64,000 nt of DNA from Salinigranum salinum. Its GTDB lineage: Archaea > Halobacteriota > Halobacteria > Halobacteriales > Haloferacaceae. The DNA lies in NCBI RefSeq assembly GCF_009176545.1, contig NZ_VTOJ01000001.1:1178001-1242000 (forward strand), given 5' to 3'. The position numbers and the translations under genes are program-made. This document shows positions 26,119 to 34,514 of the stretch, piece by piece (the first letter of the stretch is position 1; every line of letters starts with the position of its first letter). Below the pieces are notes generated by a model. It did not search any database. It was not told the DNA's origin and saw nothing but the letters and a program-made list of their open reading frames with translations.

Positions 26119-27165
26119 ATGTCCGACACGGACGCGGGGCCGACACCGGCCGAGGCGTTCGCCGCACTCGCCAGCCCGGTCAGAGTCCGTCTCGTCCGGA
26201 CGCTGGGCGAGACGGCGGCCGACGACCCGGCCGCGATCACGTTCCTCCCGTTCGACCACCCCGACCGCGGGCTCGCGTACAGCGCGCTCCGCGAGCGGGT
26301 CGACGTCGCCGACAGCGGTCGGTTCAACTACCACCTCGGCGAGCTCGTCGGGAGTTTCGTCGAGAAGGAGGGCGACCGCTACCGACTCACCTGGCTGGGC
26401 GCGCTCGCGTACCGGTTCCTCGTCGCCGGACGGTTCTCGGCCGACCCCGTCCCCCGCCGGTTCGACCTCGACGACCCCTGTCACCGCTGCGGGGGCCGCG
26501 TCGAGGCACGATACACCGCCGACCAGCTCCTCTACGTCGACTGCACGGACTGCGGGCTGCGCACCATGATGATCCACGTCCCACAACACGGCGTGGCTGG
26601 GCGCTCGCACGAGGCGCTGCTGTCGGCGGGCGCGATGCGCTACCGGACCCACGTGCGGAGCCTCACTGCGGGCATCTGTCCGTGGTGTTCGGGTCGGGTC
26701 GAGACGGCCGTCGCCGAGGCCGACGACGAGACGCGCGGCCAGCCGGTCGCGACACATCTCTGTCGGGACTGCGGTGGCGTCTACTTCCCGTCGATCGGGG
26801 CGGCGCTCCTCTCACATCCGGCGGTCGTCGCGTTCTGTCACGCCCGCGGCGTCGACCTCCGCGACTACTACCCGTGGACGGTTCCGTTCGCTTTCGCGCC
26901 CGACCACGCGGCCGTCACCTCGCGCGACCCACTGCGGGTGCGCGTCGACGTGCGCCTGGCGGGTGACCGCTGTCGGGTGGTCGTCGACGACCGGCTGACC
27001 GTCCGCTCCGTCGCCGTCGCCACGGACGTGGCGGACGGGGACGAGAACGGGGGCGAGCAGGGGGACGAGAGCCAGTGTGAATCGAACGCACACGGACCGG
27101 GTGGAGACGAGCCGAACGAGGATGGGACGGGAGCCGGGGACGAGAGCGTCGTGTGGGACGGCTGA
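26119..27165 (+). CDS. Winged-helix regulator with two zinc-ribbon motifs
   Basis: A 348-residue protein. The N-terminal ~100 residues are an ArsR-like winged helix (EAFAALASPVRVRLVRTLGE; SGRFNYHLGELVGSFVEKEG). Two CxxC pairs follow: CHRCGG with CTDCGL (about 120-155) and CPWCSG with CRDCGG (about 192-220), suggesting two zinc ribbons. A strand-rich region and a long acidic, low-complexity tail (about 310-348) complete it. It has the same architecture as the protein at 37704-38561. A TATA-like acgtaagtag at 26089-26099 gives leaderless spacing. Target genes unknown. Confidence 0.85.
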   Translation: MSDTDAGPTPAEAFAALASPVRVRLVRTLGETAADDPAAITFLPFDHPDRGLAYSALRERVDVADSGRFNYHLGELVGSFVEKEGDRYRLTWLGALAYRFLVAGRFSADPVPRRFDLDDPCHRCGGRVEARYTADQLLYVDCTDCGLRTMMIHVPQHGVAGRSHEALLSAGAMRYRTHVRSLTAGICPWCSGRVETAVAEADDETRGQPVATHLCRDCGGVYFPSIGAALLSHPAVVAFCHARGVDLRDYYPWTVPFAFAPDHAAVTSRDPLRVRVDVRLAGDRCRVVVDDRLTVRSVAVATDVADGDENGGEQGDESQCESNAHGPGGDEPNEDGTGAGDESVVWDG

Positions 27166-27302
27166 GCGCGCTCGCGTCGCCCCTCTCACTCGTCTCGTGT
27201 CAGGCGTCCCCCCTCGTTTCCACGTGTACTGAGCCCTGTACATGTGAAACGCTTATCATAGTGGCCCGCCACTCTCGGGGGGAGAGACAAAGGGAGAGGG
27301 AG

Positions 27303-27947
27303 ATGTTCCAGGCGACACTGTACTTCAAGCAGCGACGTGATTGTATCCTGAACGAGCTGCTCGACGGTACCGACGAGTCGGTCGTCATCGAGATCGAGGA
27401 GGTCCAGAACGACACGGTCACGTTCGTCCTCAGGGCAGGTTCCCACGCCGACGAGTTCTACGAGCGACTGGCGGCGGCCGACCACGTCACGGAGGTCGTC
27501 CGCCTCAACGACGACAACCTCCTCGTGCGCAAACCGTCCTGCGGGGCGTACTCGGCGATCTACAAGAACCACGGGATGCTCCGCCGGCAGAACACGGTCG
27601 CCGGAAGCCAGCGGGTGTACCACGTTCTCTTCTTCCGGCGCGAGGACCTCAAGCGCATCGTGAACGACATGCGCGAGCTGGGGACGGTCTCGCTGGGGCG
27701 ACTCGAAGAGGTTGGCGACCGACAGGCGGAGCTCACAGAACGACAGCGGACTGTCGTCCTCCACGCACTCCGGGCTGGCTACTACGAGTGGCCCCGCGAG
27801 GTGAAGAGCGAAGAACTGGCCGCCGAACTGGGCATCTCCCGGGCGACGCTCCACGAACACCTCCGCAAGGCCGAACAGCGGCTCCTCTCCGAGGCGCTCG
27901 GTCTCGCCGACGACCCCGCGGAGGCGTTCGCGGACGCCCGGTCGTAG
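27303..27947 (+). CDS. Bat-type HTH_10 transcriptional regulator
   Basis: A 214-residue regulator of the bacterio-opsin activator type. The N-terminal ~145 residues are a ligand-sensing-like domain (MFQATLYFKQRRDC... FFRREDLKRIVNDMRELG). The C-terminal HTH_10 domain (about 150-205) is diagnostic: LTERQRTVVLHALRAGYYEW, then SEELAAELGISRATLHEHLR. These proteins are abundant in haloarchaea and activate or repress nearby genes. Start at ATG 27303; a TATA-like gcttatca lies at 27251-27258. Confidence 0.9.
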   Translation: MFQATLYFKQRRDCILNELLDGTDESVVIEIEEVQNDTVTFVLRAGSHADEFYERLAAADHVTEVVRLNDDNLLVRKPSCGAYSAIYKNHGMLRRQNTVAGSQRVYHVLFFRREDLKRIVNDMRELGTVSLGRLEEVGDRQAELTERQRTVVLHALRAGYYEWPREVKSEELAAELGISRATLHEHLRKAEQRLLSEALGLADDPAEAFADARS

Positions 27948-28027
27948 GTCGTCGGGGCGCGGGCACAGCCAGCGAGACCGCCCGTCGCCGTCAGACCGAT
28001 CGCACGGAGGAGGCTCCGACGGTGCAT
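27948..28027 (-). pseudogene. Remnant of a Tat-dependent lipoprotein gene (signal peptide only)
   Basis: From an ATG at 28027 the minus strand encodes MHRRSLLRAIGLTATGGLAG followed by Cys: a twin-arginine motif (RRSLL), a short hydrophobic stretch and a lipobox (LAGC). This is the classic haloarchaeal Tat-lipoprotein start. After about 30 residues the frame runs antisense into the HTH_10 gene, where it loses coding character. It is best read as the 5' stub of a gene whose body was deleted. Confidence 0.4.
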
Positions 28028-28261
28028 CTGGGTAGCGCTGTCGATCGGCTCGCGTATGAGTCTACTGGGACTCCGTGTGAGTCCACTGGCACTCCGTTCG
28101 GACGCGCGGGCGCTCGCCGCGCTCGCCACAGGGGGAGGCAGATGTGGAACCCCCGGTCGGACCGTGGGGCCGGCACACGAGGTGTGCGCCCCCCGTCGCG
28201 AGGACGGAAGACAGCGGACGCTGTCCGGTCGAGAGTATCCACGGTCGTGCATACAGAAACG

Positions 28262-28269
28262 CATTAATG
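28262..28269 (+). promoter_or_regulatory. TATA-like box for purL
   Basis: cattaatg lies 25-32 bases before the purL ATG at 28294, a leaderless spacing. Confidence 0.5.
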
Positions 28270-28293
28270 GGGTGCGAATCGACAGGGGAGTGA

Positions 28294-30447
28294 ATGAGCC
28301 TCCGCGATTCGGACCGCGAGATCGTCGAGCGGGAACTCGGCCGCGAGATCACGAGGGCCGAGGCAGCCCTCTTCGAGAACCTCTGGAGCGAACACTGCGC
28401 CTACCGCTCCTCCCGGCCCCTGCTCTCGGCGTTCGAGAGCGTGGGCGAGCAGGTCGTCGTCGGGCCGGGCGACGACGCCGCGGTCGTCGCGCTCTCCCGT
28501 GGAGACGACGACGGCGACACGGACGAGCCGATGTACATCACGCTGGGGATCGAGAGCCACAACCACCCGTCGTACGTCGATCCCTTCGACGGCGCCGCGA
28601 CGGGCGTCGGCGGCATCGTCCGCGACACGCTGTCGATGGGCGCGTACCCGATCGCGCTGACCGACTCGCTGTACTTCGGCGACTTCGACCGCGAACACTC
28701 CCGGTACCTCTTCGAGGGCGTCGTCGACGGCATCAGCCACTACGGCAACTGCATCGGGGTCCCCACGGTCGGTGGGAGCGTCTGTTTCCACCCCGACTAC
28801 GAGGGGAACCCGCTGGTGAACGTCGCCTGCGTCGGCCTGCTCTCGGCCGACCGTCTCCTCACCGCCGAGGCACAGTCGGCGGGTAACGAACTCGTCCTCG
28901 TCGGCAACGCGACGGGGAGAGACGGTCTCGGCGGTGCCTCCTTCGCCAGCGAGGACCTCAGCGAGGACGCCGAGACGGAGGACCGCCCGGCGGTGCAGGT
29001 GGGCGACCCCTACGCCGAGAAGCTCCTCATCGAGTGCAACGAGGCGCTCGTCGACGAGGGTCTCGTGGTGGCCGCCCGGGACCTCGGTGCTGCCGGCCTC
29101 GGCGGTGCCTCCTCGGAGATGGTCGCCAAGGGAGGGCTCGGTGCCCACATCGAACTCGACCGGGTCCACCAGCGCGAGCCGAACATGAACGCGCTGGAGA
29201 TCCTCCTCGCCGAATCGCAGGAACGGATGTGTTACGAGGTCGCCCCCGGCGACGTCGAGCGCGTCCGCGAACTGGCTGATAGATACGACCTCGGCTGCTC
29301 GGTCATCGGCGAGGTCACGGCGGGCAACTACGTCTGTACGTTCCCGGCGAGCGAGGGCGACGGCCGCGAGACGGTCGTCGACGTCCCCGCCGAGTTCCTG
29401 GCCGACGGCGCGCCGATGAACGACCTCGCGAGCGAGGCTCCGCCCGAGCCAGCGGTCGACCGTCCGGACGTCGACCTCGTTGCGGCGTTCGAGGCCGTCG
29501 TCGGCAGTCCGAACACGGCGTCGAAGCGGTGGGTCTACCGCCAGTACGACCACGAAGTCGGCAACCGCACTGCCGTTCGACCGGGTGACGACGCGGCACT
29601 ACTGGCGATCAGGGAGGCCGAGACGGGACTCGCCATCTCGGCCGGTGCCGACCCGAACTGGACGAGCGTCGCGCCGTACGAGGGCGCACGCGCCGTCGCG
29701 CTGGAGAACGCGACGAACCTCGCGGCGAAGGGGGCGCGGCCCCTGGCCGCGGTCGACTGTCTCAACGGCGGTAACCCCGAGAAACCGGACGTGTACGGCG
29801 GATTCAGACGTGTCGTCGACGGCCTCGCCGACATGTGCGACGCGCTCTCGGTCCCCGTCGTCGGCGGCAACGTCTCGCTGTACAACGACTCGGTCTCGGG
29901 GCCGATCCCGCCGACGCCGACGCTCGCCATGGTCGGCGTCTCGGAGTCGTACGACGCCCCGCCGGCCGCGGTCACTGGTGAGGGGACGCTCCTCCTGGTC
30001 GGCGACACCTCGACGAGGCTCGGCGGCTCGGAGCTCCTGGCGCAGGTCGGCGGAAGCGACCGCTTCCCGACACTGCCCGACGACCCCGCCACGATCGTCG
30101 ACGCGCTGGCCGACGTCGCCGCACAGCCGTCGACCCTGGCGGTCCACGACGTGAGCCACGGGGGGCTCGCGGTGACGCTCGCCGAGATGGTGCGTTCGGG
30201 AGCCGGCGTCGCCGCGAGCGTCGACTCCGCTCCGGCGCTGTTCGCCGAGACGCCGGGCCGTGCGGTCGTCGAGACGACCGCACCCGACCGGGTGCGAGCA
30301 CGGTTCGACGGCGTCGCGTCGGTCGCCGAGCTCGGCGCAGCCACCGAAAAAGGGGCGCTCGAGCTGACGGTCGGCGACGAGTCGGTGACGTACGACCACG
30401 AGGTCATCCGAGAGCTCCGGGGCGTGCTCGCCCGGGAACTGGACTGA
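28294..30447 (+). CDS. purL: Phosphoribosylformylglycinamidine synthase subunit II
   Basis: A 717-residue FGAM synthase large subunit that converts FGAR plus glutamine-derived ammonia and ATP to FGAM in purine synthesis, working with PurQ and PurS. Two tandem PurM/AIRS-type repeats are present. The N-terminal [19 protein letters not shown] contains the conserved active-site His, and [20 protein letters not shown] is the first ATP/metal motif. [19 protein letters not shown] and the later [13 protein letters not shown] mark the second half. Length is normal for the short archaeal/Gram-positive form. purQ/purS are not in the window. Confidence 0.96.
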   Translation: MSLRDSDREIVERELGREITRAEAALFENLWSEHCAYRSSRPLLSAFESVGEQVVVGPGDDAAVVALSRGDDDGDTDEPMYITLGIESHNHPSYVDPFDGAATGVGGIVRDTLSMGAYPIALTDSLYFGDFDREHSRYLFEGVVDGISHYGNCIGVPTVGGSVCFHPDYEGNPLVNVACVGLLSADRLLTAEAQSAGNELVLVGNATGRDGLGGASFASEDLSEDAETEDRPAVQVGDPYAEKLLIECNEALVDEGLVVAARDLGAAGLGGASSEMVAKGGLGAHIELDRVHQREPNMNALEILLAESQERMCYEVAPGDVERVRELADRYDLGCSVIGEVTAGNYVCTFPASEGDGRETVVDVPAEFLADGAPMNDLASEAPPEPAVDRPDVDLVAAFEAVVGSPNTASKRWVYRQYDHEVGNRTAVRPGDDAALLAIREAETGLAISAGADPNWTSVAPYEGARAVALENATNLAAKGARPLAAVDCLNGGNPEKPDVYGGFRRVVDGLADMCDALSVPVVGGNVSLYNDSVSGPIPPTPTLAMVGVSESYDAPPAAVTGEGTLLLVGDTSTRLGGSELLAQVGGSDRFPTLPDDPATIVDALADVAAQPSTLAVHDVSHGGLAVTLAEMVRSGAGVAASVDSAPALFAETPGRAVVETTAPDRVRARFDGVASVAELGAATEKGALELTVGDESVTYDHEVIRELRGVLARELD

Positions 30448-30493
30448 CCGTCGCGACACACGCGTGAGCGTCCGACAGCGTGTGGCGTCCCCC

Positions 30494-30679
30494 TCAGGCC
30501 GCGAGCAGCGGCAGTCCGAACGTGACGACGAGACCGACGGCGAGGACGGCGAGGCCGATGCCGACCTGCGACGTCGAAAACTCCTGCATCGGCGAGGTGA
30601 CGCGCTCGTCGCCCGAACTCTCGTGGTCGCCGTGGTCGTGGTCACCGGGATGGTGGTCGTCTCCGTGTGTGTCTTCCAT
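30494..30679 (-). CDS. Small His/Asp-rich single-helix membrane protein
   Basis: About 61 residues: an N-terminal His/Asp/Glu-rich part (EDTHGDDHHPGDHDHGDHES) and one C-terminal membrane helix (GIGLAVLAVGLVVTFGLPLL). Starts at ATG 30679 (a GTG two codons earlier is possible). The His-rich segment could bind metal. Small proteins of this design are widespread in haloarchaea; function unknown. Confidence 0.6.
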   Translation of the reverse strand: MEDTHGDDHHPGDHDHGDHESSGDERVTSPMQEFSTSQVGIGLAVLAVGLVVTFGLPLLAA

Positions 30680-30769
30680 GGCCACGGGTTCGCGCCGGAA
30701 TACAAAAACGACGGGGGATTCGCCCGCGTGGCCTGGCCATCTAAGTGCGTCCGTGCTGTCGCGTGAGGC

Positions 30770-32626
30770 ATGTCTTCTCGATCACTCGACCGGACCTGGT
30801 GGCGCGAGGCGGTCGTCTACCAGATCTACCCCCGGAGTTTCAACGACACCGACGGCGACGGCGTCGGCGACATCCCCGGTATCGTCGAGAAAGTAGACTA
30901 CCTCGACGATCTCGGCGTCGACGTCGTCTGGCTCAACCCCGTCTACGAGTCGCCGAACGTCGACGGCGGCTACGACATCGCCGACTACCGGTCGATCATG
31001 GACGAGTTCGGGACGATGGCCGACTGGGAGCAACTGCTCGACGGGCTGCACGACCGCGGGATGAAGCTGATCATGGACCTCGTGGTGAACCACACGTCGG
31101 ACGAACACGAGTGGTTCGTGAAGTCGCGCGCCGAGGCGGAGCCCCACGGCGACTACTACCTGTGGGAAGAGGGGGGCCCCGAGGAACCGCCGAACAACTG
31201 GGAGTCGGGGTTCGGCGGGTCGGCGTGGGCGTGGGACGACGAGCGCGAGGAGTGGTACCTCCACCTGTTCGACGAGCGCCAGCCGGATCTCGACTGGGAC
31301 AACCCCGAGGTGCGAGACGAGGTGTTCGAGATGATGCAGTGGTGGCTCGACAAGGGAATCGACGGCTTCCGGATGGACGTCATCAACCTCGTCTCCAAAC
31401 CCGACGGGCTTCCCGACGGCGACCCCGACGGTGGATGGACGGGCGCAGAACACTTCTGTGACGGGCCGCACGCTCACGACTACGTCTCCGAGATGTACGA
31501 CCGCGTCCTCGCCGACGCGGACGTGATGACGGTCGGCGAGTGCATCGGCGTCGACGTCGACGAGGCCTCGCGGTACGTCCTGCCCGACGGAGACGGGCTC
31601 TCGATGGTCTTCCACTTCGACCACGTCACGCTCGACTTCGACGACGAGGAGGGGTGGTACGAGGTCGCCCCCATCGACCTCCGCGAGCTGAAGGCGGTGT
31701 TCTCGCGGTGGCAGGAGGGGCTCGAGGAGCGGGGGTGGAACTCGCTGTACCTGGGCAACCACGACTGGCCACGAGTGGTGTCGCGGTTCGGCGACGACAG
31801 CGAGTACAGGCGAGAGTCGGCGAAGCTCCTGGGCACGCTGCTGCACACGCTCCAGGGCACGCCGTACGTCTACCAGGGCGAGGAGCTGGGGATGACGAAC
31901 TTCCCCTGGGAGTCGCTCGACCAGCTCCGCGACGCCGACGCCCGCAACCGGATCGAACTCATGTACGAGGAGGGAGACGCGGAGGAGTTCGCGGACGTGA
32001 AGGAGCTCGTCCGGTACCGCTGTCGGGACAACGCACGGACGCCGATGCAGTGGGATTCGTCGCCGCACGCGGGGTTCACCGAGGGTGATCCGTGGTTGCC
32101 AGTGAACCCAAACCACGAGACGGTGAACGTCGCGGCCGAGCGTGCGGACGACGAGTCGGTGTGGCACTACTACCGCGACCTCATCTCCCTCCGTGACGAG
32201 CGCGAGGTCGTCGTCTACGGCTCGTACGACCTCCTGCTCCCCGACCACGAGGACCTGTGGGTGTACACCCGGACGCTCGCGACGGCCGATCGGGCCGGCG
32301 ACGACCACGACCGCGCGGCCCAGCTCCTCGTCGTTCTCAACCTCTCCGACACGCCGACGGCGTATCGACTCCCTACTGGAGCCGACCTCGCCGACGGCGC
32401 GACGCCCGGAGACGCGGATCTCCTGCTCGGGAACTACGACGACGCCGTGGGCGCGGAGGCGGACGCGAACACCGAGACGGACGTGGATGCTGGGACTGAC
32501 ACGGAGACGAAGTCGGGCGTGGACGCCCGGTCGTTCACCGCTCGTCCGTGGGAGGCGCGGGTGTTCGACCTCTGTTCGCCGGGTCACGACGAACCGATGG
32601 AACCAAACGGAACCCCCTCGCGGTAG
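30770..32626 (+). CDS. GH13 alpha-glucosidase, copy 1
   Basis: A 618-residue glycoside hydrolase family 13 enzyme of the oligo-1,6-glucosidase/alpha-glucosidase type, cleaving alpha-linked gluco-oligosaccharides. GH13 regions are visible: DLVVNHTSDEHEW (region I), DGFRMDVINLVSKPDG with the nucleophile Asp203 (II), MTVGECIG with the acid/base Glu (III) and YLGNHDWPRVVSRFGDD (IV). No signal peptide, so cytoplasmic. Compared with copies 2 and 3 it has Asn-Pro instead of Cys-Pro after VVWL and an acidic insert near the C-terminus (DTETKSGVD region). Copy 2 begins six bases after the stop. Confidence 0.93.
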   Translation: MSSRSLDRTWWREAVVYQIYPRSFNDTDGDGVGDIPGIVEKVDYLDDLGVDVVWLNPVYESPNVDGGYDIADYRSIMDEFGTMADWEQLLDGLHDRGMKLIMDLVVNHTSDEHEWFVKSRAEAEPHGDYYLWEEGGPEEPPNNWESGFGGSAWAWDDEREEWYLHLFDERQPDLDWDNPEVRDEVFEMMQWWLDKGIDGFRMDVINLVSKPDGLPDGDPDGGWTGAEHFCDGPHAHDYVSEMYDRVLADADVMTVGECIGVDVDEASRYVLPDGDGLSMVFHFDHVTLDFDDEEGWYEVAPIDLRELKAVFSRWQEGLEERGWNSLYLGNHDWPRVVSRFGDDSEYRRESAKLLGTLLHTLQGTPYVYQGEELGMTNFPWESLDQLRDADARNRIELMYEEGDAEEFADVKELVRYRCRDNARTPMQWDSSPHAGFTEGDPWLPVNPNHETVNVAAERADDESVWHYYRDLISLRDEREVVVYGSYDLLLPDHEDLWVYTRTLATADRAGDDHDRAAQLLVVLNLSDTPTAYRLPTGADLADGATPGDADLLLGNYDDAVGAEADANTETDVDAGTDTETKSGVDARSFTARPWEARVFDLCSPGHDEPMEPNGTPSR

Positions 32627-32632
32627 CGAACA

Positions 32633-34390
32633 ATGGCCGACAGTGACATCGAACGACGCTGGTGGAAGGAGGCGGTCGTCTACCAGATCTACCCTCGCTC
32701 GTTCAACGACACCGACGGCGACGGCGTCGGTGACATCCCCGGTATCGTCGAGAAAGTAGACTACCTCGACGATCTCGGCGTCGACGTCGTCTGGCTCTGT
32801 CCGGTCTACGAGTCGCCGAACGCCGACAACGGCTACGACATCGCCGACTATCGGTCGATCATGGACGAGTTCGGGACGATGGCCGACTGGGAGCGATTGC
32901 TCGCGGCACTCCACGACCGCGACATCAGGCTCATCATGGATCTCGTGGTGAACCACACGTCGGACGAACACGAGTGGTTCCTGAAGTCGCGCGCGGGCGA
33001 CGACGAGTACGAGGACTTCTACTGGTGGCGCGAAGGCCGCGATGCCGAGGCGGTCGACTGGCGCGCGACGGAGGGTCCCGACGGGGAGGCCCCACCGAAC
33101 GCGTGGCGCTCGTACTTCGGCGGGCCGGCGTGGGCGTACGACGACGAGCGCGAGGAGTGGTATCTCCACCTGTTCGACCGGAAACAGCCGGATCTCAACT
33201 GGGAACACGAGCGAGTTCGCGAGGAGGTGTTCGAGCTGATGGAGTGGTGGTTCGAGAAGGGGATCGACGGCTTCCGGATGGACGTCATCAACCTCATCTC
33301 CAAACCCGACGGGCTGCCGAACGATCCCGACGATCCCTTCGGTGGAGCGATGACGGGGCCGACGAACGGCCCGCGCGTCCACGAGTTCCTCTCGGAGATG
33401 AACGACCGCGTCCTCGACCGCGACTACCTCACGGTCGGGGAGATGCTCGGACCGGAGATACCGATGGAACACGCCCGCCGCTACCTGAATCCCGACGAGG
33501 ACGGCCTCTCGATGTTGTTTCACTTCGAGCACATGCTGCTCGACCGTGGCGACGACATCTGGGAGCGCAGCGAGTGGTCGCTGTCGGAACTCAAGGCGGT
33601 GTTCAACCGCTGGGACGAGGGACTGGCCGAGGAGGGATGGAACTCGCTGTATCTGAACAACCACGACCAGCCACGGATGGTGTCGCGGTTCGGCGACGAC
33701 GGCGAGTACAGACGCGAATCGGCCAAAGTCCTGGCGACGCTCCTGCACACCCTCCGCGGCACGCCGTACGTCTACCAGGGCGAGGAGCTGGGGATGACCA
33801 ACTACCCGTTCGAGTCGCTGGACGAGTTCCGCGACGTCGACACGCTCAATCCGCTCCGAAACGCCATCGAAGACGGTGAAGTCGAGTCGTTCGATGCCGT
33901 GAAAGAGGCCATCCGGGCGAACAGCCGCGACAACGCGCGGACGCCGATGCAGTGGTCCGCCGAGGAGAACGCGGGATTCACCGAGGGTGAGCCGTGGATC
34001 GGCGTCAACCCCAACCACGAGGAAATCAACGTCGCCGCCGAGCGAGCAGACCCCGACTCGGTGTGGCACTACTACCGCGACCTGATCGCCCTGCGTGAGG
34101 AGTACGACGTCGTCGTCTACGGCGACTACGAGCCGCTCTTTCCGGAGGACGACGCGGTGTGGGCGTACACCCGGACGCTCGCGACGGCCGACGGCGAGGA
34201 ACGGCTCGTGGTCGTGTTGAACTTCACCGACGCCGAGGTCGCCGTCGGCCTTCCGGACGACGTCCCTCGGGAGGGGACGCTCGTTCTCGGCAACTACGCG
34301 GACGACGAGATGGACGACGATGCGGAACTCGCGACGGGCGACCTCCTCCTCCAGCCGTGGGAGGCACGCGTCTACCACCAGTCGGCCTGA
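32633..34390 (+). CDS. GH13 alpha-glucosidase, copy 2
   Basis: A 585-residue GH13 enzyme, paralogue of the genes on either side. Region II is DGFRMDVINLISKPDG (nucleophile Asp217), region III TVGEMLG, region IV YLNNHDQPRMVSRFGDD. The Cys-Pro after VVWL agrees with copy 3. It follows copy 1 by six bases, so the two are co-transcribed. A 158-base tract (33154-33311) is identical to copy 3 (35063-35220), silent positions included, pointing to recent gene conversion or duplication. Confidence 0.93.
   Translation: MADSDIERRWWKEAVVYQIYPRSFNDTDGDGVGDIPGIVEKVDYLDDLGVDVVWLCPVYESPNADNGYDIADYRSIMDEFGTMADWERLLAALHDRDIRLIMDLVVNHTSDEHEWFLKSRAGDDEYEDFYWWREGRDAEAVDWRATEGPDGEAPPNAWRSYFGGPAWAYDDEREEWYLHLFDRKQPDLNWEHERVREEVFELMEWWFEKGIDGFRMDVINLISKPDGLPNDPDDPFGGAMTGPTNGPRVHEFLSEMNDRVLDRDYLTVGEMLGPEIPMEHARRYLNPDEDGLSMLFHFEHMLLDRGDDIWERSEWSLSELKAVFNRWDEGLAEEGWNSLYLNNHDQPRMVSRFGDDGEYRRESAKVLATLLHTLRGTPYVYQGEELGMTNYPFESLDEFRDVDTLNPLRNAIEDGEVESFDAVKEAIRANSRDNARTPMQWSAEENAGFTEGEPWIGVNPNHEEINVAAERADPDSVWHYYRDLIALREEYDVVVYGDYEPLFPEDDAVWAYTRTLATADGEERLVVVLNFTDAEVAVGLPDDVPREGTLVLGNYADDEMDDDAELATGDLLLQPWEARVYHQSA
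33154..33311 (+). repeat. 158-bp tract identical to 35063-35220
   Basis: Read base by base, this part of GH13 copy 2 is identical to 35063-35220 in copy 3 over 158 bases, spanning the catalytic region II. Flanking sequence diverges at many silent sites. A second shared block of about 79 bases links copy 1 (from about 31054) and copy 3 (from about 34800). Confidence 0.85.
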
Positions 34391-34514
34391 CGGCCACCGG
34401 CCTCGCTCGTCCACAGTCGGCGGTGGCTCCGGACCGCGGCGACGACCGTGCGCTCGCGTCTCGTCCGCGGTCCGGACCGATGGAAAAAAGAGAACCCGTT
34501 ATCGAGTTCACCCA

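Larger units (their letters stand above)
27948..28293. other. Intergenic region with a Tat-lipoprotein signal remnant
   Basis: A 346-base gap. It contains the minus-strand signal-peptide stub at 27948-28027, a small imperfect tandem repeat around 28055-28100 (gagtctactgggactccgtg / gagtccactggcactccgtt), and the purL promoter near 28262. Otherwise I see nothing. Confidence 0.5.

Noticed and set aside
30782-34414. A 1210-codon open frame on the minus strand
   Set aside because: It runs antisense across two GH13 genes that have complete catalytic motifs. Long antisense frames are expected in G/C-rich coding DNA; its sequence is low complexity (V/R/H/D-rich) with no domain.
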